DNA of 64,000 nucleotides, taken from NCBI RefSeq assembly GCF_905220565.1, contig NC_059413.1:14237501-14301500 (forward strand), given 5' to 3'. Positions 1 through 10,588 of the stretch are shown here, in pieces (position 1 is the stretch's first letter; the number at the start of each line of letters is the position of its first letter). Below the pieces are notes generated by a model that ran no database searches, was not told the origin of the DNA, and saw only the letters and a list, made by a program, of their open reading frames with translations. Position numbers and translations under genes: made by a program. The DNA is from Melitaea cinxia. Lineage: Eukaryota; Arthropoda; Insecta; Lepidoptera; Nymphalidae.

Positions 1-135
1 GGAGATGAAAAATAGATATTGTTCGATTCTCAGACCTACCCAATATGCACACAAAATTTCGTGAGAATCGGTTAAACCGTTTTGGAGTAGTTTAACTACA
101 AACACCGCGACACGAGAATTTTATATAGGTATTTG
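1..135 (-). mobile_element. Helitron-like element fragment, cut by window edge
   Basis: This stretch matches the two better copies at 15582-15780 and 49606-49811: the shared text runs from 'cagacctacc' through 'acacgagaattttatat'. The CTAG-bearing terminus lies outside the window. No coding capacity is seen. Assignment rests on the complete copy at 49606-49811, which has TC and CTAG termini between A and T. Confidence 0.55.
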
Positions 136-161
136 TATTAGATATATTTTAAATGTATTTT

Positions 162-391
162 CGAGGTAACTTCGTTGTTTATAAACCGATTTCGATAATT
201 CTTTTTTTGTTGGAAAGGAAATATCCCAAGTATGATACCATAATAAGGAAACCAGGATAGATGATAGAATTCCAGAGAAATCGAGGAAAAATTACAATGA
301 CGACTACTGTGTTGTTAATTTTTTCTACTTACGTTGTATTACTTGTCGATGTAATTGAAGTCGGTTTTTTTCATTTGCGAGCAAATAAAAT
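162..391 (-). repeat. Family L interspersed repeat (AACCGACTTCAA-ended), partial
   Basis: Reverse-orientation copy of the commonest repeat in the window. Shared landmarks are 'gataaggaaaccagga', 'gttgtattacttgtcga' and 'aattgaagtcggttttt' followed by a hairpin-forming 'tttgcgagcaaa'. It lacks the far end. Class is unresolved; see the copy at 34845-35596 for the fullest version. Confidence 0.75.
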
Positions 392-443
392 TAACTAGTT
401 ATTCTGTTTCAATCGGCAGGTTTAACTTTCAATTGCCTTAGGG

Positions 444-675
444 CAGTGTTTCCCAAACATTGTTCAGCCACGGCCTGGTAATTATCACTCTGCTCCTTCG
501 TGACCCACTTAATATTTTTAACCCCAAGCTGGTTCCATTAGGTAAAATAATACACATTTATTAATAGTAAAAATCGATAGCAGGTATTATTTTTTAAACA
601 GCGGGAACGTTGCGACCCGTTATTTTATTTTAAAGACTCGGTACCTTGTCGCGACCCGGCGAATGGGAAACGCTG
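444..675. mobile_element. hAT-type MITE, 232 bp
   Basis: The ends are inverted copies (CAGTGTTTCCCA at the left; its complement with one mismatch at the right, GGGAAACGCTG). The flanking octamers are CCTTAGGG (436-443) and CCTTAGAG (676-683), a 7/8 match. An 8-bp duplication and CAGTG-type termini are diagnostic of the hAT superfamily. There is no transposase, so it is non-autonomous. Confidence 0.8.
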
Positions 676-689
676 CCTTAGAGCGTTGC

Positions 690-805
690 AAGAAATATCT
701 CCCTCATAATCTGGAGCAGCAAACTGGGAACATCAACCCTACGGAAGATCACAGCCAAATTATATTGCTCTAAAGCAATGTTGTATTCATTGATGAGTAA
801 AGTAG
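690..805 (+). repeat. Family M repeat fragment
   Basis: 'ctggagcagcaaactggga', 'gaagatcacagc' and 'gatgagtaaagt' match the middle of family M (fuller copy 52771-53057). The right half with the GTTGCCGACC region is missing. It is probably a LINE or SINE 3' portion. Confidence 0.6.
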
Positions 806-1257
806 CCAGATTTTCTGAGAATGCACAGTGTTGATAGTGTTAAAGCAATTGCTTCTGGAGTTGCAGGCATCTATAGCCTAGCCGGTAACAGTTGCAATGA
901 ATCCGTACGCTTGTTTACACTTGTGGTACAAAAAAAAACGAAGCCCTCAGCAGTTCAGCTGCTATTTTATATTGGATATCCTTTAGAACACGTCTATTCA
1001 CTCTATCTTCATCGACTAATGCGACACGCCCTAGAATTTGTTCCAAAATATGCGACTTTTCCGATCATGTATTCCTTCGAACGCGACTTGAATTTTAAAC
1101 ACAAAAGAGTAAGAAGAAACACTCAAAACTAGATATTCCATCCAGTTTGATTTCCATTTTCGTCGTCCTTTTACAATTATAGTTGATTTAGATCTACGAG
1201 TATCACTGATTCCAAATGTTGATTCTGCTGAAAAAAATAGCTAAAACACTATAAATT

Positions 1258-1520
1258 GAAATTGAAAATTGACTAGGCCGTTGGCGCAGTTTTTAGTTAC
1301 CCTCCTTTCTACACCGGGGGTCGTGGGTTCGATTCCCACCCCGAGTCTGGGTGTAATATATATTTATTTATATATGTATTATTTATATGTAAGTTTATAA
1401 AAAAAAATATATGTAGCTATATACCAGTCGGCTGTTACCTATAACACGAGCATTAAGTTGCTTACTTTAGGAACAGATGATCGTGCGTGTGTGTATGTTG
1501 TAAATATAAATAAAAAAAGA
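1258..1520 (+). mobile_element. tRNA-derived SINE with target-site duplication
   Basis: The head at about 1275-1350 contains a tRNA-like A box (TGGCGCAGTTTTTAG) and a good B box (GGTTCGATTCC), the internal RNA polymerase III promoter. The body is T/A-rich and ends in AAATAAAAAAAG. The flanks share ACTATAAATT (1248-1257 and 1521-1530), a likely 10-bp TSD. The head has no acceptor-stem pairing or plausible anticodon arm, so it is a SINE, not a tRNA gene. Confidence 0.8.
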
Positions 1521-1880
1521 ACTATAAATTAAGGCTGAAAATTTTATTTTGAAATTCAAAGTTAAACTATTGAGTGTATAAAACCTGAAAAATTCAACAA
1601 ACAAGAAATCCTGAAATAGAAACACAATCCAGTACCTTTAAATAAACAAGCTTTTACCGTAGCATCGTTAATATGCGACCGCTCGCTTATCAAATATTCA
1701 TTCAGAGCAAACTGATAACAAATACACACCACAAGATATATATATAAACAAAGTTCGTATAAATATATGGGGTGTTCCTCGAAACCGCAATGATAAGCGG
1801 AACTGTTTAGCATTAAACAAGGCCCTATTTATAGAAAAAGCTGGTTAAATATGAATGTAGCAAGAGAATATATTATTGTT

Positions 1881-2169
1881 ATTATTGATTGTTATTGAGG
1901 TGTGGCTATAGCAGGATAGAATATAGCCACTACCTTTCATCCCGTGGATGTCGTAAGAGGCGACTAAGGGATGACAAAGTTCCTATTGGAACTGTTGGAA
2001 GAAAAGTTGTGGAAAGCCCACCGATGGCGAGATAATTATACAACTGTTGGCGTTCAAGTACATAGATAAAGAGCTGATGAGGCTGTATGAGGATTGCGGA
2101 AATCCGAAATATTTTGCGCGAACTTGGGTAGGCCTATATCCAGCAGTGGATTGCGATAGGCTGAAAGAA
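1881..2169 (+). mobile_element. Diverged copy of family Q (TGATGA-type SINE-like element)
   Basis: Family Q landmarks are 'cgtaagaggcgactaaggga', 'ccgatggcg' and 'ccagcagtgga'. The middle differs from other Q copies, so this may be a separate subfamily. The flanks share ATATTATTGTT (1870-1880, 2170-2180), which may be the TSD, but the motif is low complexity. Confidence 0.65.
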
Positions 2170-2707
2170 ATATTATTGTTTTCCTATTTTAAAATAGTCA
2201 TTCAACAAGGTCTTTAGCGTTGTTAGTCGAATCTTAGTACCGCTACTAACTGCCGACTTAGCTAACTACTATTGAGATTGGTGGATTTAATGAAAATGAA
2301 GCAGTTTTTTTGAAGCGAATATTAAGACGCTTTGGTATTTAAATTCAAATTAGAAAAAAAATCTCTATTCAGTAGGCTTCAAATGCAACTTTTATCCGCC
2401 GTTTTATAAATTCCAATTATATAAGTTTCATAAGGTATTTGTATATAGGAAGGTTAATGTAATAATTATATTACCCTTCCTATACACGCACATATAAATT
2501 ATATTTGTATAGTACAAAACTCTACACAAATATGCCAATGTTTTTATGACTATACAACCATAACTAAGCAACAACAACACGTGTTACTCGGCCGACATAT
2601 GTCGCGTATCTGTTCACAAATTAATGTTGGACATTTTCAAAGACATACACAAAAGCGTCCTTGCCATAAGACGAATGAAATATAGTGCTACTAAATTAAT
2701 TTGTTTC
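2170..2707. other. No recognisable gene; AT-rich
   Basis: I see no supported coding sequence, RNA gene or complete mobile element here, only AT-rich sequence and simple runs. Confidence 0.5.
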
Positions 2708-2855
2708 TAACCGCCTTCAAAAAAGGATATTTTTTTAATAAATATTTCATCACATAACTTCTTCCTGGGTGGACCGATTTCCGGGAAGATGATGCTTGTC
2801 ATGTGATCCAATTTAAATTTAATTAAGATCTGACAAGAACATTTTTAAGATATCT
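2708..2855 (-). repeat. Family L fragment
   Basis: It starts 'aaccgccttcaaaaaagga' and continues through 'gtgatccaatttaaatttaa', as in other reverse-oriented L copies. It is truncated before the 'gttgtattacttgtcga' end. Confidence 0.6.
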
Positions 2856-2861
2856 CTAGTA

Positions 2862-2912
2862 TGGAGAAAAAAACCTATGCCCAACAGTGGGGTATTACAG
2901 ACTGAAGCAGAT
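2862..2912 (+). mobile_element. SINE R 3' end fragment
   Basis: It contains 'cctatgcccaacagtgggg' then 'tattacagactgaa', the 3' terminus of the tRNA-derived SINE best preserved at 43256-43582. Only the tail is present. Confidence 0.6.
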
Positions 2913-3691
2913 TATTGAAAAATATATATGACAATTTCAAAATTCAATTTCTGATTTCTAAAATATATTTTATCAACTCCAAATGTTGTGACAGTGATAT
3001 GTCAGAGCTGTTTTAAAGGTCCAATAGTTTATTTCTTGTTACTTAGCGTATCTGCCTGTCGTAATTTTTTTAGAATAATAGGAAAAAGGTAAAGAGCCCT
3101 TACTAAAATAGATTCGTAAACGTTAAATTATATAACGCTCTGATCCTTCTCTTACATGGGAAAAAAATATTTTTATTTGAATGCGCTAAAACGAAAAAAA
3201 AATTACTTTAAAACTTTTACTATATTCTTATATAATAAATACAAAAACAACTCCTTGAAATTATTTAATTACTGCAAAGCAATTCCAATACACGCTAAAA
3301 TAAAAATGTATTATTACTAGAACAATATTTGAATTCAAACAATCAAATCAAAACGAGTCACAATAAACAAGAAATATTACAAATAACCCATTAAAAATTT
3401 TCAACTACATGAAGAGATTCTCATTAGCTTCTAATCAAAATTCCGTAATAAAGGTTGTGGTAATTCAAGCGAAGAGGGATGTGAAAAGGTGTGCATAACT
3501 TCTGTTCCCATAAAAGAGTAATATATATATATCTATAGAATGTTGTATCTCTTCTGTACTAAATGACTCCAGCGGTAGGTTTGCTAATATTGACGAAATT
3601 AAAATGAAATAATAAACCTTTTTTGTATTTCACTTTACAACTGCGGGCAGAAAAAAATTGAAATCTACGTGCGTAAATATTTTAACAATAA
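2913..3691. other. No recognisable gene; AT-rich
   Basis: Nothing beyond AT-rich sequence and short homopolymer runs is recognisable in this stretch. Confidence 0.5.
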
Positions 3692-4152
3692 GTGTGTTAG
3701 CAGGTAAACGAAGAAAAACCGACTTCAATTATATCAACAAGTAATACAACGTAGGTAGACGAAAAAAATGGTCAAATAAATACGCGTTATCAAAGTTTAC
3801 TCCAAAAGTTGTAATCAGATCTCGATGAAATTTAAATGTGACCACATGATAAACATTGGCTTTCGATTAAATTAAAAATCATCAAAATCGGTACGCCCAG
3901 TAGAAAGTTATGTGGATTTTCGAGAGTTTCCCTCGATTTCTCTGGGATCCCATCATCAGATCCTGGTTTCCTTATCATGGTACCAAACAAGGATATCTCC
4001 TTTCCAACAAAAAAAGAATGATCAAAATCGTTTCATAAACACATATTTTTGGAGGTAGAAGCAGCATAGGATACTTTTTATTTTAAAATATTCAATACGA
4101 GCGAAGCCGCGGGTAAAAACTAGTGCAAAATACTTCTTTATTGAAGTCGGTA
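3692..4152 (+). repeat. Family L copy with internal insertion
   Basis: It runs from 'aaaaaccgacttcaatta' through 'catcagatcctggtttcc' and ends at 4130-4150 with 'ttgaagtcggtaaaaa'. Between 4085 and 4123 sits a Helitron-like 3' end ('gcgaagccgcggg' then CTAG at about 4120), so this copy is probably nested. Confidence 0.7.
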
Positions 4153-4411
4153 AAAAATAAAATTAAAATTCTGTACACATCGTTGACTATGTTCCTTTGT
4201 TGTTTATACTTTAAGATTTAAATGCATTTTCTTCGAATGCATTCAATGCAATAAATCCAACGCCCTCAGAGCCCACGCATCTCATTACCTCTCGAATGTT
4301 CAAAGCTGTTCAGTTCGAGACATTTCAATTTATACATCAATACATTGAATTGAAAATACGATTATTTTGTTACAACTTGGTAAAAATATGTTAGAGTTTG
4401 TATTTACATAG

Positions 4412-4634
4412 TTTAATCGACTTCAAATAAAGGACGAGGTCCTCAATTCGACTATATATCGTCGTTCTGTGTCACCTCATTATTTTTTACTCAGTGTAGC
4501 GTTTTTGAGGATTTTTTTTTGTTCATAAGATGGTGCCTGTTGCATGATCTTATTTAAATTTACGAGTTATTCTTAATAATTTGTACTGTACACTATTTGT
4601 CGATGTATGAAGTCGTTTTTTTTTTTGCTTGAGA
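4412..4634 (-). repeat. Family L copy, short internally deleted
   Basis: It begins 'aatcgacttcaaa' with 'ctcaattcgac' and ends 'tgtcgatgtatgaagtcg'. Most internal modules are absent. Confidence 0.65.
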
Positions 4635-5026
4635 TCGATTACAGCTCTAATATAACGAGGTATATTTCGTTATTTGTTTCAAGGCAATAATCTTAGAGTT
4701 ATGAGCTGATTGGCGCTGTACTCAAATATTTGACAGTTTCGAGGCTTTGTTTCATGCGTTTGTCAAGCAGTCTGTGTTTGATGGTAAATTCATTTGACGG
4801 CGTGTTTGACGACGATATTGCCTTCACCCTACAATGTTTGTTAAACAACTGTATTTATACCAAGATAAACAATTCCAGTGAGCGTCGCTAATTTACTGCA
4901 GAGACTTCTCTCATGTTACAGAAGGGGTTATATTATATTGGAATTTTTCTACCCTCTTTCTTGCGTTTCGAAATACATTCAAAGGCATCATCATACTCAG
5001 TAATTTAGTCACTTTCCAAGTTTGCG

Positions 5027-5182
5027 CTAGACGTCTCGGTTTTCCGCAATCCTCGTCCAGCCTACACCGGCAATCTTACGTAGATCGTCGGTCCAACTGG
5101 CCGGAGGACGTCCCACACTGCGTTTGCCAATACGTTGTCTTCACTCCAGGACACGTCTGCTCCAACGGCCATCGGACCTGCG
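5027..5182 (-). pseudogene. RTE-type LINE reverse-transcriptase C-terminal fossil
   Basis: The reverse-strand reading gives RRSDGRWSRRVLE, then a stop in place of Trp, then GKRSVGRPPASWTDDLRKIA and GWTRIAENRDV before a stop. The GRPPxxWTDDL block is, as I know it, characteristic of the C-terminal tail of insect RTE-like non-LTR retrotransposons. Only about 50 residues remain, with one internal stop near 5143. No catalytic RT motifs are present. Confidence 0.7.
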
Positions 5183-5859
5183 ACACAGGTGACCAACCCC
5201 CTGCCACTTCAATTTGACTTAGATGAGTAGAATATAAGTACACCATTACGAGCTCTATAAGGAACAGTGGAGTCACTCACAAGGGTGTAGTCAGAACAGA
5301 CGCCACCACCTTTTTGTGTCAAACTCGCGATCACCGATGCCGATGTTAAGACAGCCAGAAGTGCCATAGCAGAAAAGAAACACCATCATTTAATCCATAA
5401 AACTGATGAATGTTATGCAATCATATTTCTAATTTAATAGTATATAATGTGTTTAACAAATCTATATATTTAATGACATGTAATTTATATAAACGTATAC
5501 GCTCATTCACGCTACAGACTTCGCAAATTAAATTTCAAACGTCTTGAATCAAATCAATTGTTTGATTACAAATCATTTTATTTGACGAATGTTTCAATAA
5601 AGATTAAGAATGTTTGTAATCAATTTGTGTCAATGCTATTAAGCTAAAAGGTTAGTTCTGTTTCGTTTCTTTCACCTTAAGGTCTGAAGGATTGATCCCA
5701 TTTTTTTTTTTGTTAGAAAACTTGTTTTTAACACATCATGACCCGTGAGGCTAAACAAATTATTATAATGGGTTTATATAAAAAAAAAAAAAATAGTTGA
5801 GAGCAAAGAAATTCAAATGAAACTAGGGCTTGGAGTGTATACTATAAATTAGAAACTAT
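5183..5859. other. No recognisable gene
   Basis: Apart from decayed sequence continuing from the RTE fossil, I see no supported feature. The short open frames here are not conserved or structured. Confidence 0.45.
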
Positions 5860-5871
5860 ATACAGTTTGCT

Positions 5872-6265
5872 TTTGAATGCCGTGTGGTGTCGGCCGAGTA
5901 GAATAGCACCACCCCCTTTCTTCCCGTGGGGGTCGTGAAAGGCGACCGAGGGATAAACCTGGCTCAAAATCATCATGTGGGTCCAATCCATCAATCGTCT
6001 GGGTCCTGAAGAAGGAAAACTTCATTTGAAACCCGGCATGAGGTCTCCGTCAAGCATTCATGGCATAGCTCTAAAATGCGAAGGACTCCTGTAGCCGAAC
6101 TGGCTCCACACGTATCGACTCGTCGTTCCTATAGGCCTAGCCAGTGAGGTCGAAAGGTTTCAAGAAAAAGGAGGTTTTCCTGAAGAGGGTCCTAGACAAC
6201 ACAGTGTCTGTCTGACACTGTCTAAATCGTCTACAATAGATGGACTAAGGCCAATGATGATGATG
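5872..6265 (+). mobile_element. 394-bp retroelement insertion with 12-bp TSD, (GAT)n tail
   Basis: The perfect duplication ATACAGTTTGCT flanks it (5860-5871 and 6266-6277). The 3' end is (ATG/GAT)n, as expected for target-primed reverse transcription of RTE-like templates. The 5' part 'cttcccgtgggggtcgtgaaaggcgac' resembles the 5' part of family Q, but the middle is different. It is either a SINE or a 5'-truncated LINE; no ORF is present. Confidence 0.85.
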
Positions 6266-6716
6266 ATACAGTTTGCTATGAAATTCAGTATTTTGCCCTT
6301 GAGAGAGACAGCGAGAGGAGAGGAGAATGAAAGTCGAAGTCTGTAATCACAACAATAATTTACGTCGTCGGCTATCGATCAGAGTAGACGTGTATTTGTA
6401 TTTACACAAAATATTAAAATAGTGCTTAACAGTTTTAATCATTAAGTATAAGAAAGTGTAAACCCATAACGGTGTGAATGATTTTGGCGAGTTATGATTG
6501 TTTATAATTCAAGACATCATTAGACGTTCGCACCAGCGAGCGCGTCCGCCTTCCTCACCCCCGCGTAAACAAAACGGTTGTTATTTTTTAACTCTCTCGC
6601 ACACTGACCAGCGCTTCAGTACATCCACACCTGCAAGTAAGTTTTCGATATACAACCTTATCGACTTTGTATTACGGAATAAATTTCGATTTGCGCTCAA
6701 ACCATCGCTTGTAATA

Positions 6717-7697
6717 ATGAGCGTAACACGATCGCCGCCGACTGTAACCGGCGGTGGATCACAACCTGATTTATCAAAAATATGTGGCGGCATACCTAGC
6801 TCACAAATAACTTTCCGTAAACGTAAAATACCAGCCGATGAAGAATGTCAGTGTTCGGAAGAAATTAAATTAATACGGAGCGAATTATCTCGGATGACGA
6901 CACTATTAGAAACGTACGTTGGCTCTAATACACTAATGATGAATCAAATGAGGGAGTGTATTGGAACAGTAAAAACTGAAATTACAGATTTAAAGACTTC
7001 ACAAGAGGAAATTAAAAATATATTTAATAATAACATAGCAGAAATAAGTTCTCAGATGCAAGATATCAAATCGGCAACTACAAAAATGTCACTAGAACAT
7101 GACCATATAAAAACTCAATTAACTCAACTAGAAACAAAAATAAACAATGGTGAAAAAAAAATTAATTTACTAGAAACTGATTTAAATGAATTGAAAATAA
7201 GTCCAGCATCCGAAACCCAAAATAAACAGATATGTACCAATGAACAAATAATACGAGAAGTACAAGACCGAAAAAAGAGGGAAAATAATATTATTATTAT
7301 GGGCATAGCTGAAAACGACTCCAGCAACACCCAAGAGAGGAATATTCAAGATGAGAATCGAGTACTACAAATTATTGGACAGATAATTACAAATATTCCA
7401 AAGCCTATCAAGATTTTTCGTATCGGAAAATATAGTCCTGGTAAAACACGTAAAATCAAAGTATGTTTTTACAAACCAGATACAGCACTCTTACACCTCA
7501 AAAGTAGGGAAAAATTGCCTAGCAGTATAAAAATATTTTCTGATCAAACTCCGGCTCAACTAAAATACTATTTCCATATTAAAGAAGTACTAAACCAGCG
7601 TAAAGCTAGTGGAGAAACCGATATAAAAATTAAATACGTAAACGGAACGCCAACCATCATTAAAACACTACCAAAAAACTCCAACCAACAAATCTAA
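6717..7697 (+). CDS. LINE ORF1 protein (coiled-coil nucleic-acid chaperone-like)
   Basis: The product would be an ORF1p that coats LINE RNA in a ribonucleoprotein. I start at the ATG at 6717 (MSVTRSPP..., 326 aa). The frame is open back to 6498 but has no other ATG there. The N-terminal 40 residues are Ser/Pro/Gly-rich and are followed by a basic FRKRKIP patch. From about residue 45 to 165 there are long Leu/Ile/Lys/Glu heptad-like stretches (EEIKLIRSELSRMTTLLE..., HIKTQLTQLETKI...), probably a coiled coil. The C-terminal third has RENNIIIMGIAEN, then FRIGKY and KIKVCFY, resembling the RRM-like domain of L1-type ORF1 proteins. No CCHC knuckle is visible. It ends in ...PKNSNQQI, and its last codons hold a slippery heptamer leading into ORF2. 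The family match is by pattern recognition only. Confidence 0.85.
   Translation: MSVTRSPPTVTGGGSQPDLSKICGGIPSSQITFRKRKIPADEECQCSEEIKLIRSELSRMTTLLETYVGSNTLMMNQMRECIGTVKTEITDLKTSQEEIKNIFNNNIAEISSQMQDIKSATTKMSLEHDHIKTQLTQLETKINNGEKKINLLETDLNELKISPASETQNKQICTNEQIIREVQDRKKRENNIIIMGIAENDSSNTQERNIQDENRVLQIIGQIITNIPKPIKIFRIGKYSPGKTRKIKVCFYKPDTALLHLKSREKLPSSIKIFSDQTPAQLKYYFHIKEVLNQRKASGETDIKIKYVNGTPTIIKTLPKNSNQQI
7673..7679 (+). other. Candidate -1 ribosomal frameshift site A-AAA-AAC
   Basis: In the ORF1 frame the codons are CCA AAA AAC, giving the heptamer A AAA AAC. The -1 frame entered here is the ORF2 frame and contains no stop from 7679 to 10586. ORF2 has no ATG before its endonuclease domain. 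I have not shown a downstream stimulatory structure. Confidence 0.55.
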
Positions 7698-7780
7698 ATA
7701 GGAATATATTTAATACTGTAAATTACCAAATAGTCAATAGTTACCAAGATATACATACAGAGAAGTCAAGATTATCGTTC

Positions 7781-10588
7781 TTGTACCTAAACGCTAGAAG
7801 CATAAAGAAAAAAGGCAGACTAGATGAATTAAAATGTATTTTACTAGCAATACCTACAACTGTCCATATTATCCTACTTTCAGAAACTTGGATATCATCA
7901 GAAGAGCAGGCTTTGCAATTGCAAATAGATAATTACACTCACTACTATAACTATCGAACATCAATTAGAGGAGGTGGAGTATCAGCCTATATTCACAACA
8001 ACTTAAAACATTATCAAATTGAGTCAATTTATCAAGGTGGCATCAACTATCTATGGATACACATTGAAAAGTTTGCATTGGATGTTGGTGTAATATACAA
8101 CCCTGGTGATACTAATTTTGAGCAGTTTCTTGAACAATATGACAACCAATTACAACAACGAAAGAGAGCTATAGTTTTTGGAGACTTCAACATTAATCTT
8201 TTGGAGAATAACAACAAAGTTACAAAATATAAACAAATAATAAAGGAATCCGGCCATAGACTGTTGAATAAAATAAATAATACATATAGTACAAGAGATT
8301 CTGCTACAAGAAAATCGATTTTGGACCATGTAAGCACCAACTTAAAAACAAATCATTTTAATATTGCTATTATTAATTCGTCAATGTCAGATCATAAACA
8401 AATCTATGTACAAATGAATAAATTTAAAACACCAAAAAAACCACGTACTACTTATGAAGCAATAGATTACACAAAATTATATACATGCTTTAAATCTTCA
8501 ATACTAGGTAACACAACACATAACTTCACAGAGCTAGAAACTATATTGAAACAACAAATACTTAACAGCAAAGTAATAAAAACAAAGATTCTGAATAATA
8601 TGCGTGAAGATTGGATAAATAAAGAGATTATCGACAGAATAAGTGAGAGAAACTATTTATGGGTCCAACATAAGAACAATCCAAAATGCCAGAAGATAGA
8701 AGAAGGTTTTAACCAAAAGAAGAGTAATACGGCTAAATTGATACGGGAAACAAAAAATTCATACTATTATAAGTTATTTAAAAACTATGCAAATAACTCA
8801 AAAAGGACTTGGACACTTTTAAACAAATTATCTCAAAATAAAACAAAACTGAGTTGTGCTCCCTCGAAAATCATCCTACAATCAAAAGAAATTACGGATA
8901 AGAGAGAAATTTGTGAGGTTTTTAATAAGTATTTCTCAACAATAGGTTCCAATTTAGCTGAAAATATACCAAAAAAATTCCACGATATATTTCACCCTAT
9001 TCATACAAAAAATAATTATAATTACCCTGAACTGTCGACATTAAAATTATGCACCACTAATGAAATTGATAAAATCATAAAAGACCTGGATTCTAATTCA
9101 AGTACTGGCATAGATAGAATTAGCACCAAAGCTGTAAAATGCTTACAAAATTTGATTTCAGAAAAATTGATGCAATGTTTTAATAAACTCTTGTCTGAAG
9201 GAAGTTTCCCTGAATCACTAAAAATTGCAAAAATAACACCTATATATAAATCTGGCCTTCAAACTGATCCAGGAAACTATCGTCCAATCTCTGTACTACC
9301 GGTCCTCTCTAAAATATTGGAAAAATTAATTTACAACCGCTTAACTACATACTTAGACTCTTTCAATTTCTTATCCGAACGGCAATACGGTTTCAGGGCT
9401 AAAAGCAATACTACTGCTGCAATCGTAGGTCTGATAACAACCATAAGACAAAATATAGATAAAAAACACATTGTAGTCGGTGTGTTTATTGATTTAAAAA
9501 AAGCCTTTGATACTATTAGTTACAAACTTTTATTACGAAAACTAGAAAACATTGGTATCAAAGGTAGTGTTCTCAAAATTTTAAAATCTTATCTGACAGA
9601 TCGACTGCAGATAGTGAAAATTAGTAACGAAGAAAGTGGTGCTTTACCTATTACTTGTGGAGTCCCACAGGGCTCAATTTTAGGACCACTTCTCTTCCTA
9701 ATATATATGAATGGTATCGCAAATTTAAAACTACATGGTCATCTAACGTTATATGCAGATGATACATGTTTATTTTATTTTGGAAACAGAATAAATGACA
9801 TTATCAGTCACGCACAGGAAGATCTAGATCTTTTAAATGATTGGTTTCATCATAATTTATTAACTATAAATGCTTCCAAAACGTGTTATATTATCTTTAA
9901 ATCAAAAAATAAAATTATTTCACAACACAATCCACTAACAGTTCATAATACTCCAATTGAAGAAAAAACCTGTGAAAAGTACCTTGGCCTAAGATTGGAT
10001 AACCAGTTAAGTTTTAATAACCATATAGATCATATTAAAAAAAAAATGTCCTCTTTGATCATATGCCTAAAAAATATCTCTCAGTGCATTCCTCAAACAT
10101 TACGCCATTCTATATACAACTCATTGGTTAAGTCGCATTTGTTATATTTGATTGAAGTATGGGGTAATTCCTCCAAAACAAAATTACAAGAGCTTCAAAG
10201 AAAGCAAAACAAAATAATAAAAATACTATTTCGATATCCATATTACACATCTACAACTAAAATTTATAAAGAAACTAAAATCATGAACCTACGACAACTT
10301 TATATATATAATTCCTGTATTTTAATAAAAAAAATTATCAGTAAATCTATTCGTTCAAATTTGTCCTTTATAAAACGTATCACGAAGCGCAGCAATCGAC
10401 GACCCAGCTTATTGGTTCTGCCTAAGACTAGGACGAAATTTGCCAAAAGGGATATCACATTCGAAGGAGCACAGCTTTACAACAAATTACCTTGTCTAAT
10501 AAAAGATGTAAGCTCAGTTAACGAATTTAAATCTCGGCTTTCGCAATATATTCTCAATAACACTTTATCGTTAGAAGAAACCATTTAA
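7781..10588 (+). CDS. LINE ORF2: AP-like endonuclease and reverse transcriptase
   Basis: This is the enzyme for target nicking and target-primed reverse transcription. Counting from codon 7781: the endonuclease has N4 (LNARS), E35 (SETW), D135/N137 (GDFNI) and D204-H205 (SDH), so the catalytic set is intact. The RT follows with TPIYKSG, NYRPISVLPVLSKI, FIDLKKAFD, GVPQGSILGPLLF and YADD at residues 658-661. A thumb and C-terminal region follow, ending TLSLEETI; no RNase H domain is evident. The first codon of this interval is TTG. The frame is open further upstream to the heptamer at 7673 without an in-frame ATG, so translation probably needs frameshifting, reinitiation or a non-AUG start. 935 codons are open without a break. 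Confidence 0.92.
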   Translation: MYLNARSIKKKGRLDELKCILLAIPTTVHIILLSETWISSEEQALQLQIDNYTHYYNYRTSIRGGGVSAYIHNNLKHYQIESIYQGGINYLWIHIEKFALDVGVIYNPGDTNFEQFLEQYDNQLQQRKRAIVFGDFNINLLENNNKVTKYKQIIKESGHRLLNKINNTYSTRDSATRKSILDHVSTNLKTNHFNIAIINSSMSDHKQIYVQMNKFKTPKKPRTTYEAIDYTKLYTCFKSSILGNTTHNFTELETILKQQILNSKVIKTKILNNMREDWINKEIIDRISERNYLWVQHKNNPKCQKIEEGFNQKKSNTAKLIRETKNSYYYKLFKNYANNSKRTWTLLNKLSQNKTKLSCAPSKIILQSKEITDKREICEVFNKYFSTIGSNLAENIPKKFHDIFHPIHTKNNYNYPELSTLKLCTTNEIDKIIKDLDSNSSTGIDRISTKAVKCLQNLISEKLMQCFNKLLSEGSFPESLKIAKITPIYKSGLQTDPGNYRPISVLPVLSKILEKLIYNRLTTYLDSFNFLSERQYGFRAKSNTTAAIVGLITTIRQNIDKKHIVVGVFIDLKKAFDTISYKLLLRKLENIGIKGSVLKILKSYLTDRLQIVKISNEESGALPITCGVPQGSILGPLLFLIYMNGIANLKLHGHLTLYADDTCLFYFGNRINDIISHAQEDLDLLNDWFHHNLLTINASKTCYIIFKSKNKIISQHNPLTVHNTPIEEKTCEKYLGLRLDNQLSFNNHIDHIKKKMSSLIICLKNISQCIPQTLRHSIYNSLVKSHLLYLIEVWGNSSKTKLQELQRKQNKIIKILFRYPYYTSTTKIYKETKIMNLRQLYIYNSCILIKKIISKSIRSNLSFIKRITKRSNRRPSLLVLPKTRTKFAKRDITFEGAQLYNKLPCLIKDVSSVNEFKSRLSQYILNNTLSLEETI

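Noticed and set aside
821..1132. 103-codon forward ORF
   Set aside because: No recognisable motif or biased codon use, and it overlaps repeat remnants; I cannot support it as a gene.
1275..1350. Possible tRNA gene
   Set aside because: A and B boxes are present but no acceptor stem or anticodon arm can be drawn, and the sequence is the head of a TSD-flanked SINE.
6498..6716. Longer ORF1 starting at 6498
   Set aside because: The frame is open but begins with TTG; the first ATG is at 6717, followed by a plausible ORF1 N-terminus.
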